Assembly (NCBI GenBank): GCA_048213135.1
Contig: PS015051.1
Location: 5,784 to 29,314, forward strand
Origin: Reclinomonas americana ATCC 50394
Lineage: Eukaryota; Jakobida; Jakobea; Jakobida
Reading direction: 5' to 3'
DNA: 23,531 bases
This document shows, piece after piece, positions 17,821-23,531 of this stretch. The position numbers and the translations under genes were made by a program. Positions within the stretch are counted from its first letter, which is position 1; each line of letters opens with the position of its first letter. The notes under the pieces are model-generated. The model had not been told where the DNA came from and ran no database searches. It was given only the letters and a program-made list of their open reading frames with translations.

Positions 17821-19531
17821 NNNNNNNNNNNNNNNNNNNNNNNNNNNNNNNNNNNNNNNNNNNNNNNNNNNNNNNNNNNNNNNNNNNNNNNNNNNNNNNN
17901 NNNNNNNNNNNNNNNNNNNNNNNNNNNNNNNNNNNNNNNNNNNNNNNNNNNNNNNNNNNNNNNNNNNNNNNNNNNNNNNNNNNNNNNNNNNNNNNNNNNN
18001 NNNNNNNNNNNNNNNNNNNNNNNNNNNNNNNNNNNNNNNNNNNNNNNNNNNNNNNNNNNNNNNNNNNNNNNNNNNNNNNNNNNNNNNNNNNNNNNNNNNN
18101 NNNNNNNNNNNNNNNNNNNNNNNNNNNNNNNNNNNNNNNNNNNNNNNNNNNNNNNNNNNNNNNNNNNNNNNNNNNNNNNNNNNNNNNNNNNNNNNNNNNN
18201 NNNNNNNNNNNNNNNNNNNNNNNNNNNNNNNNNNNNNNNNNNNNNNNNNNNNNNNNNNNNNNNNNNNNNNNNNNNNNNNNNNNNNNNNNNNNNNNNNNNN
18301 NNNNNNNNNNNNNNNNNNNNNNNNNNNNNNNNNNNNNNNNNNNNNNNNNNNNNNNNNNNNNNNNNNNNNNNNNNNNNNNNNNNNNNNNNNNNNNNNNNNN
18401 NNNNNNNNNNNNNNNNNNNNNNNNNNNNNNNNNNNNNNNNNNNNNNNNNNNNNNNNNNNNNNNNNNNNNNNNNNNNNNNNNNNNNNNNNNNNNNNNNNNN
18501 NNNNNNNNNNNNNNNNNNNNNNNNNNNNNNNNNNNNNNNNNNNNNNNNNNNNNNNNNNNNNNNNNNNNNNNNNNNNNNNNNNNNNNNNNNNNNNNNNNNN
18601 NNNNNNNNNNNNNNNNNNNNNNNNNNNNNNNNNNNNNNNNNNNNNNNNNNNNNNNNNNNNNNNNNNNNNNNNNNNNNNNNNNNNNNNNNNNNNNNNNNNN
18701 NNNNNNNNNNNNNNNNNNNNNNNNNNNNNNNNNNNNNNNNNNNNNNNNNNNNNNNNNNNNNNNNNNNNNNNNNNNNNNNNNNNNTCTCTCGTACACGCGC
18801 TGACTTGCTTCTGCACTGTCTCTCCCTCTCTCCTCTCTCTCTCTCTCTCTCCCTTCTCCCCCTCACCCCTTCCCCTCACCACAGGAAAAATACCTGGCCT
18901 CCCCCCTGACAATCGTTCGCGCTCTGCTCGGGTTCCCCGTTCGCGCTGGTTCGTCTCCACCCCTCTCCCTCTCCCTTTCACCGCTCACGCCCCATCACAG
19001 CAATCAAAGACCGCAGCTCGTCGTCGGCCCCTTCGACCACGACGGAGGTGTTGAGTTGCGTGACCACTCTCTGCGCAATGATCATGCACGTATGTAACGA
19101 TTTGCTCTTTCCAGACGCCGCTTCGAGCCGCTTGCTGAACATGGCCGAGCGAGTCACTCGTCGTTGCGTTTCTCTTCACCCTATCCCTTCAATGGCGCGT
19201 GCACTCACCGCGAGCAGGCGTGGAGGAGACACTGCAGTCGCGTCCTTCTCCCACCATCACCGGTGCTGCCTCTGTCGCACCGCGCGTGGTTATCGAGGAA
19301 GTGGACGATGATGACGATGTCGAGGAGGAGGAGGAGGTGATTGTGCGGAGACAGCAGCCCGTGGCGGCGGCGGCGCCACCGAGTGTGAATGTGGGCGCGC
19401 TGTTTGCACGCCTGCGCGACTTTGTCACGGCGGACGATTTGGTGCCGCCAGTGCCGCGGGGGTCGCAGCGGCCGCCGCCGGCGAGGGGGGTGGTGGATGG
19501 GAGTGCCATTCCGTCGTTGCGGAGGAGGTGA
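17107..19531 (+). CDS. Unrecognised protein with N-terminal hydrophobic segment and acidic/proline-rich tail
   Basis: I do not recognise the family. Exons with agreeing phases are 17107-17190, 18885-18948, 19001-19162 and 19218-19531. Extra exons could lie in the gap 17821-18784. Exon 1 begins MGWISLVLTVIITAASTRYT, a probable signal anchor or membrane segment, and ends at AAG|GTGTGA in phase 0. The second exon encodes EKYLASPLTIVRALLGFPVR. The third has a Ser/Thr-rich stretch, then VLSCVTTLCAMIMHVCNDLL, which is moderately hydrophobic, and AASSRLLNMAERVTRR. The last exon has VVIEEVDDDDDVEEEEE, then NVGALFARLRDFVTADDLVP and a Pro/Arg-rich end before TGA 19529-19531. The third intron uses the donor GTTGCG, shared with PPAT and the Dsc3-like gene. 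It is probably a membrane-anchored protein with a soluble tail. The assumption that exon 1 and the later exons belong to one gene rests on phase agreement across about 1.7 kb. Confidence 0.6.
17191..18884 (+). repeat. Large intron: purine minisatellite, GA microsatellite and 964-nt gap
   Basis: The region 17197-17365 is G/A-only (GGGGAGGAGA units). The region 17400-17790 holds a degenerate minisatellite: CAGCTGCAG or AAGCTGCAG followed by GAGAAGGATCAAGAAGAG at about 17410, 17587, 17677 and 17763, interspersed with (GA)n. The N gap is 17821-18784, then a CT-rich tract leads to the acceptor at 18884. No RNA gene or exon is visible here. Confidence 0.75.
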
Positions 19532-20007
19532 TTGAGAAGGGGGAAGGGGGAAAGGGTGGGGAAGGTAAAGGGCATGTGTGTTAGAAAGGGGCGTTTTTTG
19601 TGCGATGAGATGTGTGTACTTAGGAAGAGGTGCAAGTGTTTGGGATGCGGCGAGTTACTGGGAAGAATGTGCACGTATCTGGAAAGCGAAGAAGAGGTGC
19701 CTGTGTATGTGGGAATGGCGCGTAGCTGGGAAGCGGGGCATGCGAATTTGAAGAGCGGCGCTTATTGCGGGAAGACGGGACTGCGTATTTCGGAAGCTGT
19801 GCGTACGTTAGGGAGAGATGCTTGTGAATTTGGGATGTGGGAAACGGAGCGCATACACGAAGAGGTGCAGGTGGCTATCTCTTGTGTGCTTGCCGATGTG
19901 AACCTGCCGAGTGATATCTCCACTGGAGCGATATCTGCCCCCGTTGTGATTTCCTCACCTCCCCAGAAGCGAGTTCACGCAAGCAGTCACTTCGCCATTC
20001 ATGGCAC
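19532..20007. repeat. Convergent spacer with a degenerate ~20-bp periodic array
   Basis: This lies between the stop of the plus-strand gene (19531) and the stop of the minus-strand Dsc3-like gene (20008). From about 19617 to 19850 a motif of the form T-GGGAAG-(n)-TGCGTAT recurs about eleven times, mostly every 17-23 bp with one longer interval (for example at 19659, 19727, 19768, 19790 and 19809). The plus frame is open through it but has no protein-like motif, so I treat it as a decayed minisatellite or a structured 3' UTR. Confidence 0.55.
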
Positions 20008-22131
20008 TTACATTCTCATAAACACATGGAGGAACGCAAAAGAGATGTTGCAAGCGATGCCAGTGAGGATGCCCATTTTCATGCGGTGCGACACACTGCG
20101 GTGGAAGATCTGCGCCGGAGGAGGTGAGCGCGACGTAGGAGAAGGGAAGGAGAAAGAAGACGCACCCACAGCAGCATGAAAAAGTTGAGCAGAAATCCCA
20201 ACACAATGCCAAAGAAGAGGTCCTTTTGTGAGCCGTACAGAGTGCGCGGTGAGGCGCTGCTGGCCATTTGTTGTTCCTCTCGGATGCGCTGGAGGCGTTG
20301 GGCCATCGGGTGGGCTGCAGAAAGGGAAAGGGCGGGGGTGAAGGAGAAGGGAGGGGAAGGGAGAAGAGAGAGGGGAAGAGGAGCAGCAACCGTGTGAGTA
20401 GAGGAGGGACGAGAGGAATACATAAGGAACAGGAGGAGACAATATTTGCAGCTGACGAACAGAAAGGATGTCGACTGAGAATGGAGGGTCAATGATATCC
20501 ATCTCCAGATAGAGCATCGGATGATGAGAGAGGAAGAAGTACGCAACAGGAGGAGACTGTATTTGCAGCTGACGAACAGAGCAAGTAAAGGAAGGATGTC
20601 TACTGAGAGAAAATGGAGGAGGGTCAATGATATCCATCTCCAGATGGAGCATCGAGATAAACATGGATGCAGCAAGAACGATAGTGTGGAAACGATGGCC
20701 GCAGGATATCAAAGAGGACCATCCGAAGCGGGACAAAAAACGAGGAACAGGGAGAGAGGGAGAGAGCACGATGCAAGATTATGAGTGTGGAGGATTACAG
20801 AAGAGAGACAACAATGGAAATAAAAGCGAGAAGCGTGAGAAACAGAGAGTGGTGAATAACTTAACGCAGAGGTGAGCGACAAAGGCAAGGCGAGGAGAAG
20901 CGTCCGAGTTGAGGATGTGGCATTGGACTGTAGAATAATGTGACGCAACTGAGGCGAGATCTCGCGTCACTGTTGGCACCGTTGCTGCCGCCAGACTCAA
21001 TGTCGGCGTTGGAGAACCATTGTTCCTCGATTTCCAGGAGCCATGGGCTCACCTGTGATCAAGGAAAGAGATGAGAGCGGGAGACGAGAGAAAGGAAGGA
21101 GTCTGGATCAATGGATCATTGTCGGCCGCTCACTTACACCAGTCTTCTCTCAATCCTCTTTCCCTCCTCGCCTCTCTCTCTCTCCATTTCCCCTCCTCCT
21201 CCCCCACTCACCGGCCCTCCACTATACACTGGCCTCCCATGAAAGCGTATCCTCGTCGCCAACACCTCCGCCGGCGTCGATCCATAGTCGAGCAGGCGAT
21301 CCAGGCCACGCGGCCCTACATTCTCCCTCTGTTGCTGCTGCTGTTGCTGACCAGCGGCCGGTGCTGGTGGTGGTGGAGGCGCATCAGACACAGCGCAGTG
21401 CAGTGCCTGGCCCTCGCGCACGCCAGTTGCCGCGAGTGTGTCGTGATCTGAGGCGCCACCGCGGAGGATGCGGCCGTTGAGGATCACGCGGAGGTGTTTG
21501 GTGGGTGGGAGAGAGGCGGCGAGGCGGATCTGTGGGGGAAGGAGAAGGGAGGAAGAAGGAGAAGGGAGAATGGGGTGAGGGAGGAGAAGGGAGGAGAAGG
21601 GGGGTGAGTGGGAGAAAGAGAAGGGAGAAGGGAGTGAGGGATGAAGAAGAGAGCGAGTGAAGGGAGAAGGGGGTGAGGGAGAATGAGAAGGGAGAAGAGG
21701 GAGAAGGGAGGAGAAGGAGAAGGGGGAGACGGAGACAAGAGGAGGGACGACCGAGAGCAGCATGAGGAGAGAAGAGTGAGGAAGAGAGGAAGAAGAGACT
21801 GAGAGAGAGAGAGAGAGAGTGAGAGTGAGAGTGAGAGTGAGAGAGAAGAGAAGAAAGGAGAAGAAGCGGGAGCATGGGTAGAATGAGAGTGAGTGAGGAG
21901 GAGAGAAAGAACTGAGAGATAGAAAGCAACAAGAGGAGAGAAGAGGGAAGATAGAGAGTGAGTGGAGAAGGGAGGGTGATAGGGGAGAAGCACAGCAAGT
22001 GAGAGACAGAGAGGCGAGGCAGGGACTGAGCGGAGGGAGAGAGTGAGAGAGAGCAGACAACTGTCACATTTCTCTCTTCCTCTCGTCCTCGAATACCTTC
22101 TCTCTCGCACACATGCACACATGTACACTCA

Positions 22132-22207
<76 letters not shown>

Positions 22208-22359
22208 TCACTCTTCCTCCCTTCCCTCCCTTCCCTCTCCCTCTCTCACGCAACTGCTTCAATCAGATCATTCACACTATCTCTCTGCAGCACCACTTCA
22301 ACAGTCACTGTTGCTCCAGTCGACAAGTGCACAGTGAGCGCGCAAGTCGCCGCACTCAT
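20008..22359 (-). CDS. DSC3: Dsc3-like ubiquitin-like/DUF2407 membrane protein
   Basis: In fungi Dsc3 is a subunit of the Golgi/ER Dsc E3 ligase complex, which handles membrane-protein degradation and SREBP activation. Reading the minus strand, the exons are 22359-22255, 21529-21212, 21052-20950, 20314-20166 and 20109-20008 (777 nt, 258 aa, every phase agrees). Residues 1-85 form a ubiquitin-like fold: ALTVHLSTGATVTVEVVLQR, then LRVILNGRILRGGASDHDTL and GVREGQALHCAVSD. A Pro/Gln linker follows (86-102). Next comes the DUF2407 signature GLDRLLDYGSTPAEVLATRI (110-129) and the LEIEEQWF segment (147-154). The C-terminus has two membrane helices, DLFFGIVLGFLLNFFMLLW (207-225) and GILTGIACNISFAFLHVFM (about 238-256), as in Dsc3. 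TMUB-type proteins also combine a ubiquitin-like domain with membrane helices, but they lack the DUF2407 motif. The start is the first ATG before the ubiquitin-like strand. Three of its four introns have unusual donors (GTTGCG twice, GTGCGT once). Confidence 0.9.
20411..20654. repeat. Direct duplication of a ~110-125 bp cassette inside a Dsc3-like intron
   Basis: Copy 1 is 20411-20519 and copy 2 is 20528-20654. They share AACAGGAGGAGAC, TTTGCAGCTGACGAACAGA, GGTCAATGATATCCATCTCC and GAGCATCG with few substitutions and an insertion of about 18 bp in copy 2. The duplication lies in the 635-nt intron 20315-20949 of the Dsc3-like gene. Confidence 0.85.
21530..22254 (-). repeat. Dsc3-like intron 1: GA and CA microsatellites
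   Basis: This intron interrupts the ubiquitin-like domain in phase 0 (donor GTTGCG at 22254, acceptor CCCACAG at 21530). On the plus strand it is purine-rich (GGAGAAGG units, 21536-21760), then GAGAGA/GTGAGA (21790-22050), then (CT)n and a (CA)n run of about 27 units (22149-22203). The long reverse-strand open frames here are repeat artefacts. Confidence 0.85.
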
Positions 22360-23319
22360 TCTTTCAATAGGACAGTTTTCGGCAATGACTCAGCTGGTTT
22401 TGGCGCGCTCAAGCTCGAAGAGAAGTGAATGGCAGCTGTGGAGAGCAAGTGCGCTGTAAGTTCACGTATGCTTGGGCCTTGCAGCGGAGAAGCCGATGTT
22501 TACGTGCAACAGAACCGATTTATCGATATCGATCGCTGCGCAATATCGGCACTGCACGTTGAAAGCTCCAAGAGACACTCACAGCAAAAGCCTACGACTC
22601 CCAGGTACTGCTGTGCTTGGTGGGTATGCCAGATGCTGCGCGCTGGAGACTGAATTCAAATTCGAACTGCTCTTGCAATATTGTCGTCCTCGCAGCTGCT
22701 GTTCTGCAGCTGCGTTCTCTTTCGTAATTCGTCAGCAAGTCCTGCTTTCCAGCCACCACGTTATGTGAGAACTCACCACTTGAGTTGGCCTTGCAATGTG
22801 AATGGGAATTCGAATTGCAATCTCGATATTGTCGTCCATGCATTCACTGTTCTGCAACTGCGTTTTCTTTCTCACGCCTCAGCAATACACTACTTGAGCT
22901 GAGCTGCTAAAAATATAAGAGTCCACCACTTGACTTGGCCTTTCTATGTGCTTGGGAATTCGAACTGCAATTTCGTCATTGTCGTCCTTGCATGCAGGCG
23001 CTGCTCGGTAATTTCGCTTTGCTTCACAATTCGTCAGTACACCCTCCTAATTAGCTGCTACATGATGCGAAAACTCACCACTCGACTTTGTATTTCTTCG
23101 TGCCCGAAACCTGATATTGATCACGGAATCGATTTGCAGTTGCTGAACCTTGCAGGCGCTGCTTTGTAATTACGCTTTTTTATGTCGCCCTCGCTAATAC
23201 TTCACACTCAACTACTCAGCGGCAAGCGCGACTTTGCCATCGTGGACATTTCCATGCGATGACTCACGACGATCTGTCCATGTACGTTGATTGTGGTGTG
23301 ATTTTTGAGGTGAAGTCAC
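22360..23319. repeat. Divergent intergenic region with ~150-bp tandem repeats
   Basis: This separates the Dsc3-like ATG (minus, 22359) from the ATG at 23320 (plus). A diverged tandem repeat covers about 22650-23220. The landmark ATTGTCGTCC occurs at 22680, 22828 and 22978 (spacings 148 and 150), each preceded by GAATTCGAA/GAATTCAAA and TGCAAT. It is followed by a GCTGTTCTGCA or GCTGCTCGG block, AATTCGTCAG, then ACTCACCACTTGA-TTGGCC. A fourth, more diverged unit follows (GCAGGCGCTGCT near 22995 and again near 23153). No coding signal is convincing. Confidence 0.75.
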
Positions 23320-23413
23320 ATGGCAGCTGCGGCCTCGAATGTGCTGCGAGTGCCTGCGCGGTTGTATCAACAACGAGAGCGCGTGGTGGTTCCTGATCCG
23401 TTGAAGAAGAAGG
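23320..23413 (+). CDS. Unrecognised gene, first exon only (continues beyond the window)
   Basis: The ATG at 23320 begins MAAAASNVLRVPARLYQQRE and continues to VPDPLKKK, 31 codons plus one base. A strong donor (G|GTGAGG) follows at 23414. The exon is followed by a GA/GT microsatellite intron to the window end. The composition is protein-like, but it is too short to place in a family. It is divergent from the Dsc3-like gene. Confidence 0.5.
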
Positions 23414-23473
23414 GTGAGGCAAACAGAGAGAGGGAGAGAGAGAGAGGAGGGAAGGGGGAAGGGGTGAGGAGGA

Positions 23474-23519
<46 letters not shown>

Positions 23520-23531
23520 ACGACTAGTGCG
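23414..23531. repeat. GA/GT microsatellite at the right edge
   Basis: GAGAGAGGGAGAGAG is followed by (GT)n at about 23475-23495 and (GA)n at about 23496-23519. It is probably the beginning of the first intron of the gene starting at 23320. Confidence 0.75.

Noticed and set aside
21134-22262. Minus-strand frames of about 300 codons rich in Ser, Leu and Pro
   Set aside because: Only 21212-21529 is a real exon of the Dsc3-like gene; the rest is intron microsatellite read through.
22592-22843. Minus-strand 83-codon frame upstream of the Dsc3-like gene
   Set aside because: It reads through the 150-bp tandem repeat, and the ubiquitin-like domain already starts properly at 22359.

Overview
The window reads as nuclear DNA of an intron-rich, gene-dense unicellular eukaryote. 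Coding blocks are short exons joined by GT-AG introns of about 55-95 nt. There is a spliceosomal SmD1 protein, a Dsc3-type ER membrane protein, an eukaryote-type phosphopantetheine adenylyltransferase and a tandem family of ankyrin-repeat protein kinases. Long CT/GA, GAGGA, GAA, CCT and CA runs sit mainly in introns and spacers, and all seven N gaps fall beside or inside such repeats. I cannot assign the lineage from this sequence. Exon boundaries were read by eye from splice signals, phase agreement between consecutive exons and similarity to known families.

Layout, left to right: (1) 401-1886 +, phosphopantetheine adenylyltransferase of coenzyme A synthesis, 5' end uncertain. (2) 1887-3723, repeat desert with a 914-nt gap. 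(3) 3724-4120 -, start of an unrecognised gene that runs towards the gap. (4) 4296-7998 +, kinase gene A: ankyrin repeats, coiled coil, TKL-like kinase, C-terminal RING. (5) 8508-12267 +, kinase gene B/C: two ankyrin blocks, coiled coil, kinase, no RING. (6) 12690-14774 +, unrecognised protein with an acidic tract. (7) 14966-17004 -, SmD1, central exon missing at a gap. (8) 17107-19531 +, unrecognised protein with an N-terminal hydrophobic segment, divergent from SmD1. (9) 20008-22359 -, Dsc3-like ubiquitin-like/DUF2407 membrane protein. (10) 23320 to window end +, first exon of an unrecognised gene.

The most distinctive content is the kinase locus. Genes A and B/C are tandem paralogues with matching exon phases. 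Both have a 14-nt microexon between the ankyrin block and the coiled coil. A 22-nt microexon appears to join a third ankyrin block in frame to the second kinase gene. The probable design is ankyrin-mediated target recognition, coiled-coil oligomerisation and kinase output, with a ubiquitin-ligase module only in gene A; this is inference from domains. The other genes are housekeeping or unidentified and show no evident pathway link to the kinases.

I saw no tRNA, rRNA, CRISPR array, transposase or viral gene.
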